NCBI GenBank assembly: GCA_964542585.1
Contig: CAZIUI010000013.1
Span: 1-64,000 of the forward strand
Source: CAYYUA01 sp964542585
GTDB lineage: Bacteria; Bacteroidota; Bacteroidia; CAILMK01; CAYYUA01
DNA length: 64,000 bases
Direction of reading: 5' to 3'
This document shows positions 35,746 to 44,732 of this stretch, one piece after another. Within the stretch, counting starts at the first letter, position 1; each line of letters starts with the position of its first letter. A program made the translations under genes and the position numbers. The notes beneath the pieces were generated by a model. That model ran no database searches, was not told the DNA's origin, and saw nothing but the letters and a program-made list of their open reading frames with translations.

Positions 35746-36052
35746 GGTTTTCCACAATTCCGATTTGTAACAACTTAAAGATTAAGAAGAGCAAAATCAT
35801 TATCAGGTATGTGGATTTGAGGAAAAAAAAGTTCAGGTTTATTTGGCTTGTTAATTATTTCCTCAACAAAAACATGTTTTCCACATGTTTTCCACACTTC
35901 TAATGCTTGTCATTGCTGTAATAAGTGGTTTTTTCAACAATCAATTGAGACTTACTAATTTATAGTTTGTGGACATTTTGATTTAACAATTCTGTGGAAA
36001 TTACTCCGAAAAAGTTGTGGACAGGAAATGGTATAAAGTGGATTATAATCCA
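35746..36052. other. candidate chromosomal replication origin (oriC)
   Basis: The 397 bp between rimP and the pseudouridine synthase hold no gene and are AT-rich. They contain seven DnaA-box-like 9-mers. Three are identical TTTTCCACA (35748-35756, 35877-35885, 35888-35896), one base from the consensus TTATCCACA; the last two form an 11-bp tandem repeat ATGTTTTCCAC. In the opposite direction are TGTGGATTT (35810), TGTGGACAT (35968), TGTGGAAAT (35993) and TGTGGACAG (36016). The left group mostly points right, the right group points left, with about 70 bp of AT-rich sequence between. A 14-bp palindrome TGGATTATAATCCA (36039-36052) ends the block. Location near mnmG and two parS-like sites supports an origin; dnaA is not nearby. 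Confidence 0.7.
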
Positions 36053-36786
36053 GCCTTATTTCTAATAATATGCACTTCCCTTTGCTTTAAATACCGCCAA
36101 TCCCCTGGTTTTAATTGATTTTTCTTTAATCCTGCAAAAGCTAGCCTGTCAAGGTTCTTCACATCAAATCCCCATTTTTTAAACAAGCGCCTAACAATGC
36201 GGTTTTGTCCACTTGCAATACTTAAATGAACCCGTTTTTTATCTGATGGAATTGGAATAACCAAACTAACGGGTGTGATGAAATCGTTATCTACATATTG
36301 TGGCTGAGCCATTTTCTCAAGTGTTGATTGATGTATATCCCGATCTATCGTAACATGGTAAACTTTTTCAATCTTTTGTTTTGGGTGCATGAGGTTGTTA
36401 GCAAGTTGTCCATCATTTGTAAATAAAAGGACACCTGATGTATTGCGATCTAATCGGCCTACAGGAAAAATTTGAGGGAGGTTATGACTTTGCAAGTACT
36501 TATAAACGGTTTGTCGGTTACTGGGGTCATGTTTAGTAGTAATCGAATTTTTTGGTTTGTTGAGCATTAGGTAAATAAGGGGATGAGGTGTTACTGGTGT
36601 GCCGTTGTAATGAACTTGATCGGTAAATTGAACTTGTGAAGAAAGATCCGTTACAGTTTTGCCATTTACCTTAATTTTGCCGTTTATGATCAAGTTTTCT
36701 GCCTTTCTGCGGGATGCTATTCCACAGACGGCCAGATAGCGGTTTAAACGAATAGGATACTCATCGTGACTGATCGTTTTGCCCAT
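36043..36786 (-). CDS. RluB/RsuA-family pseudouridine synthase
   Basis: This enzyme isomerises a uridine in ribosomal RNA to pseudouridine. The 247-residue protein begins with an S4 RNA-binding domain (RLNRYLAVCGIASRRKAENLI, residues 13-33), then has the catalytic-Asp motif GRLDRNTSGVLLFTNDG (Asp near residue 118) and the Lys/Tyr block KVYHVTI, ending in RIVRRLFKKWGFDVKNLDR. This order is that of RluB/RluE/RsuA-type enzymes; which rRNA site it modifies cannot be said, although RluB is the likeliest. The stop codon lies inside the palindrome that ends the putative origin, and the gene points towards it. Confidence 0.9.
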   Translation of the reverse strand: MGKTISHDEYPIRLNRYLAVCGIASRRKAENLIINGKIKVNGKTVTDLSSQVQFTDQVHYNGTPVTPHPLIYLMLNKPKNSITTKHDPSNRQTVYKYLQSHNLPQIFPVGRLDRNTSGVLLFTNDGQLANNLMHPKQKIEKVYHVTIDRDIHQSTLEKMAQPQYVDNDFITPVSLVIPIPSDKKRVHLSIASGQNRIVRRLFKKWGFDVKNLDRLAFAGLKKNQLKPGDWRYLKQREVHIIRNKAGL

Positions 36787-36827
36787 AGGAATTCAAGTTT
36801 ATTAAGTAGTTAAAGAATAAGCTGTTT

Positions 36828-38594
36828 ATGCGGAGGTTATTATTTCTTGTTGTAGGAGTTGCTTTATTCCTGATTGGCACCGAAAAAGCTTCTGGCTTTT
36901 CGTTGTACCGTATTTGCCAGAGTAATGATACCATTACATTGAATTTTAACCCGCTTAAGGATACTTGTACGCGATTTGTTTCCTATCAGATTTTTTGGAA
37001 AAGAGGATCTGGGCAAAGTTTTAAAGTTATTGATACCGTTACCGAAGCGGAGTCAAAGAAATATATTCACACGCCAGACAACTTAAATAACCTTGAGGAC
37101 TGGCAATATATTATTAAAGCCACAGCTGACTGCAATCCTTTTCGGGTAAGGTTTAGTGATACTTTACAAATTGATAAGCAGAGGCCTAATTCAATTGAAT
37201 TAGATTCAGTTAGTGTGGAAGACGGAAATGCGGTGTTAGGGTGGTCACCATCATCAGCTGATGATATCAAAGGCTATTCCATTTACTTCGTTGAAAATGG
37301 ACAAACAAGGAAAATCGATGAAATTAGGGGACCCAATCAAACCGCCTATATTGATCAGGATATTGGTAATCCAGGGGATGGTGTTGAAAATTATAGGATT
37401 GGTGCGTTTGATAGCTGTAATAATGAAAGTGCCGTAAGTGCAAATGTCCACCAGTCAATGTTTTTAGAGAAACCTACGCTTGACACGTGTGCCGGTAGCT
37501 TTGAACTAACCTGGAGTCGCTATGAAGGATGGGAAGTGGGGTCATACGCTATTATTGCTGTTACAGATACCGGCGGTGCTCAAGTTGCAAAAACGGTGGA
37601 TGGGACTACTACCTCTACTACTGTGAATTCCTTGCCTGGTGGAGAGAACTATGATATTTATATCAGAGCAATAAAAAGCAACGGTGGAAAACGCGTTACA
37701 GCTAGTTCTAATACTATTAATCTGGATATTGGACTGGCAGCCGATTTAGGTGTTGCTTATTTGCGGAGTGCCAGTGTTGTTGATAGCCAAGTAAAAATAA
37801 GGATTGGTCTTAGTAAGCGTAAAACCTTTCGCAATGTTGAAATACTAAAGGGATCAAACCAAAATGATTTGGAGGTTTTTAGAACCATCAGCCCTTTAGA
37901 AAGCAATGAGTTTACTATTGTAGACTCATTCAGCGATCCTCAAAATGATCCTATTTATTATCAGTTAAAAGCTAATGGTCTTTGTAAAGATAAAAATGTT
38001 GAGAGTAACCTTGGTCGGACTATTAAACTTAAGAAAAAAACCATTGAGGATTCCTTAATTCTCCGGTGGAATGCTTATGAAGTTTTTAATGCTGGGGTAG
38101 ATAAATATATTATTCAAAAACAAACCCGAGGCGGAGATCTTGAAAATTGGAAAGACCTGACATCCGTAAGCGGAGATAAGCTCACCTATACAAAACTTAA
38201 TGAGTTCCGAGATTCAGACGAAAATCGTGCTTGCTTCCGCGTTAAAGCTGTGGAAAAAACTGGTAATGAATTTGGCTTTAAAGGGTCAAGCTTATCTACC
38301 ATTGTTTGTTTGCTCAGTGACCCTGAAGTTTTTGTTCCTAATGCTATAGTTGTTAATGGGGTTAATAATGTTTTTAAACCAAAGGGTGCATTCATTGAGA
38401 AAGAAGCATCTTCTATGACTATTTACAACAGGTGGGGTGAAAGGGTGTACCATTCAGATAACCTGAATGAAGGATGGAATGGTAAATACAACGGTGGGGT
38501 TGCCGCCCAGGGTATTTATTTGTACAAATTAACTATCGTTGGAATTAACCAAGAGGTAAGCACCCAAAAAGGTACTTTTAGGGTTATACGATGA
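36828..38594 (+). CDS. secreted FN3-domain protein with T9SS type B sorting domain
   Basis: A signal peptide (LLFLVVGVALFLIGTEKASG, cleavage near residue 24) is followed by about five immunoglobulin-like/fibronectin type III-like repeats (blocks such as NAVLGWSPSSADDIKGYSIYF and DSLILRWNAYEVFNAG) with several Cys. The last 85 residues are the gliding-motility-associated type B C-terminal domain, from EVFVPNAIVVN through YNRWGERVYHSD to GTFRVIR. The protein should cross the outer membrane by T9SS and be released or attached at the surface. It shares the same ending with the truncated protein at 1-384. It opens a rightward operon, 7 bp before ybeY, away from the putative origin. Confidence 0.88.
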   Translation: MRRLLFLVVGVALFLIGTEKASGFSLYRICQSNDTITLNFNPLKDTCTRFVSYQIFWKRGSGQSFKVIDTVTEAESKKYIHTPDNLNNLEDWQYIIKATADCNPFRVRFSDTLQIDKQRPNSIELDSVSVEDGNAVLGWSPSSADDIKGYSIYFVENGQTRKIDEIRGPNQTAYIDQDIGNPGDGVENYRIGAFDSCNNESAVSANVHQSMFLEKPTLDTCAGSFELTWSRYEGWEVGSYAIIAVTDTGGAQVAKTVDGTTTSTTVNSLPGGENYDIYIRAIKSNGGKRVTASSNTINLDIGLAADLGVAYLRSASVVDSQVKIRIGLSKRKTFRNVEILKGSNQNDLEVFRTISPLESNEFTIVDSFSDPQNDPIYYQLKANGLCKDKNVESNLGRTIKLKKKTIEDSLILRWNAYEVFNAGVDKYIIQKQTRGGDLENWKDLTSVSGDKLTYTKLNEFRDSDENRACFRVKAVEKTGNEFGFKGSSLSTIVCLLSDPEVFVPNAIVVNGVNNVFKPKGAFIEKEASSMTIYNRWGERVYHSDNLNEGWNGKYNGGVAAQGIYLYKLTIVGINQEVSTQKGTFRVIR

Positions 38595-38601
38595 TAGGGT
38601 A

Positions 38602-39042
38602 ATGGCAGAAGATCCAATACAATTCTTCGAGGAGGGTGTTTCAGGGTTTGAGCTTTATACGTGGTATGAGGAGCTACGGAAAGGAATTCGGTTCATTGTT
38701 ACCGACAAATGTTACAATCTTCTAGGGCTTAATGTTATTTTTCTCAATGATGAAAAATTGAAGGAAATTAATTGGAACTACTTGGGCCATGATTACTATA
38801 CAGATGTGATTACATTTGACCTAAGTGATCAAGAAAATGAAGTTAGTGGCGAAATTTACCTTAGCCTATCCCGTATTCAAGAAAATGCTCAATCTTATGG
38901 AATTACTGTAGGAGATGAGCTGCTTAGAGTTGTTATTCACGGGGTACTACACTTAGTAGGCTTTATGGACAAAGATGAGGAACAAACAGAACGTATGAGG
39001 CAAGAAGAAAATTATTACTTAAAAAAGGTAAACAAGGATTAA
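38602..39042 (+). CDS. ybeY: endoribonuclease/rRNA maturation factor YbeY
   Basis: YbeY takes part in 16S rRNA 3'-end maturation and ribosome quality control. The 146-residue protein has the metal motif HGVLHLVGFMDKDEEQTERM: His at positions 1 and 5, with Asp where the third His (HGxLHLxGxDH) stands in E. coli. From memory this His-to-Asp change is common in Bacteroidota YbeY proteins. The start is ATG 7 bp after the preceding stop; the stop is 2 bp before the mnmG ATG. Confidence 0.92.
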   Translation: MAEDPIQFFEEGVSGFELYTWYEELRKGIRFIVTDKCYNLLGLNVIFLNDEKLKEINWNYLGHDYYTDVITFDLSDQENEVSGEIYLSLSRIQENAQSYGITVGDELLRVVIHGVLHLVGFMDKDEEQTERMRQEENYYLKKVNKD

Positions 39043-39044
39043 AA

Positions 39045-40910
39045 ATGGCTGAAAAATATGATGTAATTGTAGTAGGGGGTGGCCATGCTGGCTGTGAAGC
39101 GGCTGCATCGGCTGCAAACCTTGGTTCTTCAGTCTTGCTCGTAACCATGGATATGAACAAAATAGCCCAGATGTCTTGCAATCCTGCGATGGGTGGTATA
39201 GCTAAGGGGCAAATTATAAGGGAAATAGATGCTATGGGGGGATTGAGTGGGATTGTTGCAGATCAGAGCATGGTGCAGTTCAGGATGCTGAATAAATCCA
39301 AAGGTCCGGCAATGTGGAGTCCAAGGACCCAAAATGACCGGATGCGGTTTGCTGAAAAATGGCGAATAGCACTGGAACAGACTCCTAATGTTGATTTCTG
39401 GCAGGAAATGGGGAAGGAGCTCATTTTTGAAGGTGATAAAGTTATTGGCGTTAAAACGCAATTGGGTATTCCTTTTTATGGGGATGCTGTTGTTTTAACA
39501 AACGGTACTTTTCTTAATGGACTAATTCATATCGGGGATATCAATTTTGGTGGGGGTCGAGCAGGCGAAAAAGCTGTCACAGGGCTTTCCAAACAATTAC
39601 TAGATCGTGGTTTTGAAACGGGTCGAATGAAAACAGGGACCCCTCCACGCTTAGATGGACGATCGATAGATTATAGCCAAATGGAAGAGCAAGCTGGTGA
39701 TGAAGATCCTGGTAAATTTTCATTTTCTTCCGTTACTCAACCTCCTGAAAGGCAGCTAAGTTGTTATATAACGTTTACCAATCCTGAAGTTCACAAGACG
39801 CTTGAAGAAGGATTTGATCGCTCACCCATGTTTAATGGGAGAATACAAAGCATCGGACCTAGGTATTGCCCCTCTATTGAAGACAAAATTGACCGGTTTA
39901 AAGATAAAGACGGCCATCAATTGTTTGTTGAGCCGGAAGGGTGGAATACAGTGGAAGTTTATGTAAATGGGTTTAGTACTTCACTGCCCTACGAGATTCA
40001 GGAGAATGCTATCAGGCAAGTTCCTGGACTACAAAATGCCAAACTTTTCAGACCCGGTTATGCTATAGAGTATGATTATTTTCAACCCCATCAATTAAAG
40101 CATTCCCTGGAGACCAAACTAGTAGAAAATTTATATTTTGCTGGTCAGATTAATGGCACTACAGGTTATGAGGAAGCAGGTTGTCAAGGACTCATGGCTG
40201 GGATTAATGCGCATCGGAAATCGAAATGTCTCAGCCCCATTGTATTGAAAAGATCCGATGCTTATATAGGGGTTTTGATTGATGATCTTATCAACAAAGG
40301 CACCAAGGAGCCTTACCGGATGTTCACTAGCCGTGCCGAATACCGGATGTTGTTAAGACAGGATAACGCTGATCTTCGTTTAACACCATTAGCTTTTCAA
40401 ATTGGTTTGGCTTCTGAGGATAGGTACAAACGTGTGCAGGAAAAGGAAGAAGGGTTGCAGGAAATTGAATCATTCCTGAAAAATGAAAGTGCAGAAGAGG
40501 AAGAAATCAACGCAACACTTGAAGCTGTCGGTTCTAAGACGGTTAAGCAAAAACATAAATTGGAAAAGATCCTGTCCCGTCCAGAGGTAAACATGAACGA
40601 GCTAAGGTCCTACATACCCAAAGTAGATAAATTTTTGAGCCAATTTGACCATGAAGTTCTTGATGAGGCCGAAGTTCAAATGAAATACAAAGGCTTTATA
40701 CACAAAGAAAGGGAAATGGTTGAAAAGATGAACCGGTTAGAGGATATTTCTATTCATCAAAAGATTGATTACCGTAATATTAAAGCACTTTCTACAGAAG
40801 GGAGAGAAAAACTTGAGCAAGTACAACCTGAAACTATTGGGCAAGCTAGCCGTATAAGTGGGGTTTCTCCATCTGATATAAGTGTTTTAATGGTTTATCT
40901 AGGTAGATAG
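39045..40910 (+). CDS. mnmG: tRNA uridine-5-carboxymethylaminomethyl modification enzyme MnmG (GidA)
   Basis: MnmG, with MnmE, installs carboxymethylaminomethyl groups at wobble U34 of certain tRNAs, using FAD and tetrahydrofolate. The 621-residue protein opens with the Rossmann motif VVGGGHAGCEAA (residues 8-19), has CNPAMGGIAKGQI, TGTPPRLDGRSIDYS, GYEEAGCQGLMAGINA and the C-terminal helical domain with KYKGFIHKERE and LSTEGREKLEQVQP. Length is normal. In many bacteria the gene (gidA) lies beside oriC; here it is 3 kb from the putative origin, and transcribed away from it. Confidence 0.97.
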   Translation: MAEKYDVIVVGGGHAGCEAAASAANLGSSVLLVTMDMNKIAQMSCNPAMGGIAKGQIIREIDAMGGLSGIVADQSMVQFRMLNKSKGPAMWSPRTQNDRMRFAEKWRIALEQTPNVDFWQEMGKELIFEGDKVIGVKTQLGIPFYGDAVVLTNGTFLNGLIHIGDINFGGGRAGEKAVTGLSKQLLDRGFETGRMKTGTPPRLDGRSIDYSQMEEQAGDEDPGKFSFSSVTQPPERQLSCYITFTNPEVHKTLEEGFDRSPMFNGRIQSIGPRYCPSIEDKIDRFKDKDGHQLFVEPEGWNTVEVYVNGFSTSLPYEIQENAIRQVPGLQNAKLFRPGYAIEYDYFQPHQLKHSLETKLVENLYFAGQINGTTGYEEAGCQGLMAGINAHRKSKCLSPIVLKRSDAYIGVLIDDLINKGTKEPYRMFTSRAEYRMLLRQDNADLRLTPLAFQIGLASEDRYKRVQEKEEGLQEIESFLKNESAEEEEINATLEAVGSKTVKQKHKLEKILSRPEVNMNELRSYIPKVDKFLSQFDHEVLDEAEVQMKYKGFIHKEREMVEKMNRLEDISIHQKIDYRNIKALSTEGREKLEQVQPETIGQASRISGVSPSDISVLMVYLGR

Positions 40911-40912
40911 TA

Positions 40913-42538
40913 GTGAAAATTTTAGTGGAGGTACTACGGCCATTGGTTATCCTGGTATTGGCTTTGTCGATATCGGGTTGTGCCCAGATTGCATCACCTT
41001 CAGGGGGGAAGAAAGATCAAAAGCCACCATCATTTGTAAAAGCTATTCCGGAGAAAGGAGCTACTGGAGTGCGTCCTGGTACTGTGAGGATATTTTTTGA
41101 CGAGTTTATAAAACTTCAAAATAAGCGTCAAAATTTATTGTTTAGCCCTCCTATAGAAGGTTATGACCTGGTTAGAAGAAAACAAAGTGTAGAAATCCAA
41201 CTGCCAAAGGATTCTCTTAAAGATTCGGTAACTCACACGATTCAATTTGGAAGTTCTATTAAAGATATAACTGAAGGAAATACGCTAAAGGGCTTTGAAT
41301 ATGTTTTTAGTACAGGGAATAACCTAGACTCCTTGGCTTTAAAAGGATCCTTAAAGGATGCTTATACCCTTGATTCTATAACCGATGGAAGCATTTTGCT
41401 TTATCGAGCTGCTAATGACCATACCATTCGGAGCAATCGACCGTATTATTATACCGAGGTTTCCAATAATGGTGGATTCAGTTTTAAATATTTACGGCCT
41501 GGCAAGTATCATGTTTTTGCTCTGAAGGATTTAAATAATAATCTAAAGTTTGATCCCGGGGAAAAGATCGGCTTTAAAGAACGGCCAGTAACGGTTAAAA
41601 AAGATACGACAATAAGCCCATTAAGGTTATTTGAGCAGCCGACAGATTCAGCTGGAATTGTGAAAGTAACCAATCCTTTCAAGGGCCTTGTGAAGCTTTC
41701 TTTCAACCAAAAGGTAGATACATTTGAGGTAATCAATCAAACGATAGATTCTATTTACTGGAACCTCAAAGAGGATGGGAAAAAGGGGCAAATATTTTTC
41801 TACCCTTCAAAGCAAGATTCTATAAGCTTTTTAGTAAGGTTGAATCAAAAACGGTTAGATACAGCTATAGTAATACGGTCATTAACAGGAAAAAATGGAT
41901 TGGAAAGGGATACCAACTTGACTGTGTCCTTAAGTAAAAAAGAGTTACCTGTTGATTCACCAATCGTATTTAGAGCTAGTCATCCTTTGCAAAATGTTGT
42001 GGATTCTTTTATTGGTTATATGAAAGACTCGGCAGTTATTTATGATGGCATAAAAGGGGAAATAACCGGAAAAAATTCAAGAAAAGTAAGCGTTCGTGGT
42101 TCCTTTGGCGCTGACTCTTCTTACAAACTCCTAATTGATTCAGGAGCATTCCGGGATATTTATGGTAACAGGAGTAGGACTCTGGATGAAACTGTAAAAT
42201 TCAAAAAGAAGGAAGAATATGGATTGATGGAGCTTCAAGTTGATGTTTCTAAAGGACTGCCGGCCGGTGGTAATATAATATTGGAACTGAGGGATAAGGA
42301 AGGGGATTTAATTAGGCGTAAATGTCAAGAGAAAGGGACAAATAAATTTTTATTTGATAAACTAACGCCAGGAAGTTATCGAGTTAAAGGAATAATTGAT
42401 GCTAATGGAAATGGATTTTGGGATGAAGGTAACCTTTCTACCAAAAAACTGCCCGAGAAGGTTTTTTATTTTGAAAAAATTATAAAAGTGAAGCCTAACT
42501 GGGAGATGCGTGATCTTAAGTTTAAATTAGGTCCTTAA
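40913..42538 (+). CDS. Ig-like (Big_5) lipoprotein of unknown function
   Basis: The product starts at a GTG 2 bp after mnmG and has a signal peptide ending in a lipobox (SISGC, Cys near residue 23). After AQIASPSGGKKDQKPPSF comes a Big_5-like domain (PEKGATGVRPGTVRIFFDEFIKL), typical of a group of Bacteroidota outer-membrane lipoproteins, then a long beta-rich body with a CarboxypepD_reg-like LDLNNNLKFDPGEKIG segment (here KDLNNNLKFDPGEK) and a second FWDEGNLSTKKLPE near the end. These calcium-binding-like DxNxNG motifs (DLNNNLKFD and DANGNGFWDEG) appear twice. The function is unknown. Confidence 0.82.
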   Translation: MKILVEVLRPLVILVLALSISGCAQIASPSGGKKDQKPPSFVKAIPEKGATGVRPGTVRIFFDEFIKLQNKRQNLLFSPPIEGYDLVRRKQSVEIQLPKDSLKDSVTHTIQFGSSIKDITEGNTLKGFEYVFSTGNNLDSLALKGSLKDAYTLDSITDGSILLYRAANDHTIRSNRPYYYTEVSNNGGFSFKYLRPGKYHVFALKDLNNNLKFDPGEKIGFKERPVTVKKDTTISPLRLFEQPTDSAGIVKVTNPFKGLVKLSFNQKVDTFEVINQTIDSIYWNLKEDGKKGQIFFYPSKQDSISFLVRLNQKRLDTAIVIRSLTGKNGLERDTNLTVSLSKKELPVDSPIVFRASHPLQNVVDSFIGYMKDSAVIYDGIKGEITGKNSRKVSVRGSFGADSSYKLLIDSGAFRDIYGNRSRTLDETVKFKKKEEYGLMELQVDVSKGLPAGGNIILELRDKEGDLIRRKCQEKGTNKFLFDKLTPGSYRVKGIIDANGNGFWDEGNLSTKKLPEKVFYFEKIIKVKPNWEMRDLKFKLGP

Positions 42539-42544
42539 ATATGG

Positions 42545-43693
42545 TTAATTTGTTGACTTTGATAGTAACTGATGTTCCAGAAGATCAGCGTATACTTTCT
42601 CATAGAGGGGCATTATTTGGCTGATATCAAATAAAAGGGCGTGGTGGTATGCGTTCTGTTTGAATTGGTCTAAGAGCGTTTTGTCTAATAAAAGGTTTTT
42701 GGCTCCTTTCGCCATGGCTGTAATATCACCTACATCTGCCGTGTAACCCGTTTTTCCATGAATGTTTACTTCTGGCAAACCTCCAGTGTTAGAAGAAATG
42801 ACGGGGACGCTAGCAGTCATGGCTTCCAAAGCTGCTAGGCCAAAGCTTTCAGTTTCGGATGGTAATAAAAACAAGTCGGATACATTTAAAACCTTTGCTA
42901 CGTCATCCATTTTACCCAAAAAACGGACATCCTCACAGAAGTTCTGATCCCGGCAAACCTTCTCTGCTTTGGTTTTCTCAGGACCATCCCCAACCATAAT
43001 CAGTTTTGCGGGCATCGTTTTTCTTACTTCTGCGAATATTTTCACCACATCTTCTACCCGCTTTACCTCTCTAAAATTAGATATATGGGTTAAGATTGGC
43101 TCGTTGGGATCCGCTAATGAAGGACGAAAATCGGGGCCTGGAGGTTCTGGAAAACTTTCAATATCAATAAAATTCGGGATGTGTTGGATGTCTTTTGAGA
43201 CGTCAAAGTATTGAAAGGTTGCCTGTTTCAGATGGTTAGATACTGCAGTTACAGCATCTGAGTGGTTTATGGAATAAGTAACTGCCGTTTCAAATGTAGG
43301 GTCATTGCCGACAAGCGTAATGTCGGTCCCATGTAAGGTGGTGATTATAGGAATATTATAGCCATTTTTAGCCAACATGGTTTTAGCCATGTAAGCAGCA
43401 AATGCGTGTGGTATGGCATAATGGACGTGTAGAATTTCAATTTTCTCGTAGTTAATTAAATCCACGAGTTTACTGATCAAAGCTAGTTCATAAGGGGGAT
43501 ACTCAAATAAAGGATATTTGACGATATTGACTTCATGGAAAAAAATATTCTCCTCGGGTGTGTTTAAACGAGCGGGTTGTTTATAAGAAACAAAGTGAAC
43601 CTGGTGGCCTTTTGAGGCTAATGCTTTACCTAGTTCAGTCGCTATTACACCACTTCCGCCAAAAGTAGGATAGCCTACGATTCCTATTCTCAT
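42545..43693 (-). CDS. bshA: N-acetyl-alpha-D-glucosaminyl L-malate synthase BshA
   Basis: BshA is the GT4 glycosyltransferase that joins GlcNAc from UDP-GlcNAc to L-malate, the first step of bacillithiol synthesis. The 382-residue product has the family opening RIGIVGYPTFGGSGVIATELGK-like block (residues 2-22) with YPTFGGSG, HVHYAIPHAF near residue 97, TLHGTDITLVG, HISNFREVKRV and the GT4 EX7E-type segment LLPSETESFGLAALEAM. Its ATG overlaps the end of the thrDH-like gene by 4 bp, so they are translationally coupled. The other bsh genes are not in this window. Confidence 0.92.
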   Translation of the reverse strand: MRIGIVGYPTFGGSGVIATELGKALASKGHQVHFVSYKQPARLNTPEENIFFHEVNIVKYPLFEYPPYELALISKLVDLINYEKIEILHVHYAIPHAFAAYMAKTMLAKNGYNIPIITTLHGTDITLVGNDPTFETAVTYSINHSDAVTAVSNHLKQATFQYFDVSKDIQHIPNFIDIESFPEPPGPDFRPSLADPNEPILTHISNFREVKRVEDVVKIFAEVRKTMPAKLIMVGDGPEKTKAEKVCRDQNFCEDVRFLGKMDDVAKVLNVSDLFLLPSETESFGLAALEAMTASVPVISSNTGGLPEVNIHGKTGYTADVGDITAMAKGAKNLLLDKTLLDQFKQNAYHHALLFDISQIMPLYEKVYADLLEHQLLSKSTN

Positions 43694-44655
43694 GATAAAT
43701 AATCACTCTTTAGTTTTTTTAGGTTTTCAATCATATCCATGACCATGCCATTAATTGAATATGCCGGAGACCAATTCCAATCATCCCTTGCTTGCGAGTC
43801 ATCTATGGAACTTGGCCAGGTGTCTGCAATCCCTTGGCGGAAATCTGGCTGATACGTTATTTCAAAATTCGGGATATGGGTTTTTACAGCACTAGCTAAT
43901 GTTTGCGGGGCAAGACTAAATCCTCCCAGATTGTAACTGCTGTGGGTACTCAGTCGTGATGATTCTGCGTGCATGAGTTGTACCGTTCCATTAATGGCAT
44001 CAGGCATGTACATCATTGGTAAGTAGGTATCTGGTTTCAAGAATGAAGTATAAGACCCTGCTGACAAAGCTTGATGAAAGATATCTATTGCGTAGTCGGT
44101 TGTCCCGCCTCCGGGTTCTGTAAGGTAACTAATCAATCCCGGGTAACGAATGCTTCGGGTATCAATTTTATAATTATCGAAAAAATATTGACACCAACGC
44201 TCTCCTGAAAGCTTCGAAATTCCGTAAACCGTATTCGGGTCCATTATGGTGTTTTGTGGTGTGTTTTCTTTGGGTGTTGAGGGGCCAAAAACCGCAATTG
44301 AACTTGGCCAGAAAATGCGTTTTACGTTTGAATCTTTAGCCAGCCACAGGGTGTTTAACAAACCCTTCATGTTTACATTCCATGCTGACAGGGGTTGAGA
44401 TTCAGCGGATGCTGAAAGGATTGCAGCGAGGTTATAGATCTCGTGTATATTATGCCTTTGAATAATGCTGGTAATTGAATTGTAATCCAATACATCCAAA
44501 GGTTCGTATGGCCCGGAATGGTTTTGTACTTCATCAGATTTTTTAAGATCTGTGGCAATAATATCTGATGGTTTGTAGATGGACCTCAGTTTCGTTGTCA
44601 GCTCTGAGCCTACCTGTCCTTCAGAGCCGATAATTAGGGTTCTGGGTGCTGTCAT
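43690..44655 (-). CDS. SDR-type L-threonine 3-dehydrogenase-like protein
   Basis: The 321-residue protein is an extended short-chain dehydrogenase with the Rossmann motif GSEGQVGSEL near residues 10-19, the active-site YGISKLSGE near residue 149 and a Ser in FWPSSIAVFG. The sequence resembles the SDR-type L-threonine dehydrogenase known from Flavobacterium (formed as 2-amino-3-ketobutyrate from threonine). UDP-sugar epimerases share the fold, but the IPNFEI/RQGIADTWPSSIDDSQAR block near the C-terminus, with WPSSIDDS, fits the threonine enzyme. It is the first gene of a unit with bshA; a promoter is predicted at 44671-44705. Confidence 0.85.
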   Translation of the reverse strand: MTAPRTLIIGSEGQVGSELTTKLRSIYKPSDIIATDLKKSDEVQNHSGPYEPLDVLDYNSITSIIQRHNIHEIYNLAAILSASAESQPLSAWNVNMKGLLNTLWLAKDSNVKRIFWPSSIAVFGPSTPKENTPQNTIMDPNTVYGISKLSGERWCQYFFDNYKIDTRSIRYPGLISYLTEPGGGTTDYAIDIFHQALSAGSYTSFLKPDTYLPMMYMPDAINGTVQLMHAESSRLSTHSSYNLGGFSLAPQTLASAVKTHIPNFEITYQPDFRQGIADTWPSSIDDSQARDDWNWSPAYSINGMVMDMIENLKKLKSDYLS

Positions 44656-44670
44656 ATTTTACCTTTTAGG

Positions 44671-44705
44671 CAAAGGTAAAACAAGGGTTGGCGGTAAAGA
44701 CCAAT
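44671..44705 (-). promoter_or_regulatory. predicted promoter of the SDR-bshA operon
   Basis: On the minus strand, TTG (within 44702-44705) is followed after 23 bp by TACCTTTG (44671-44678), an exact TAnnTTTG -7 box. The start point would be near 44664, only about 9 bp before the ATG. The spacer is at the upper limit for this sigma factor. Confidence 0.4.
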
Positions 44706-44732
44706 CGGAAGTTTCAAATGGAACAACATCGT

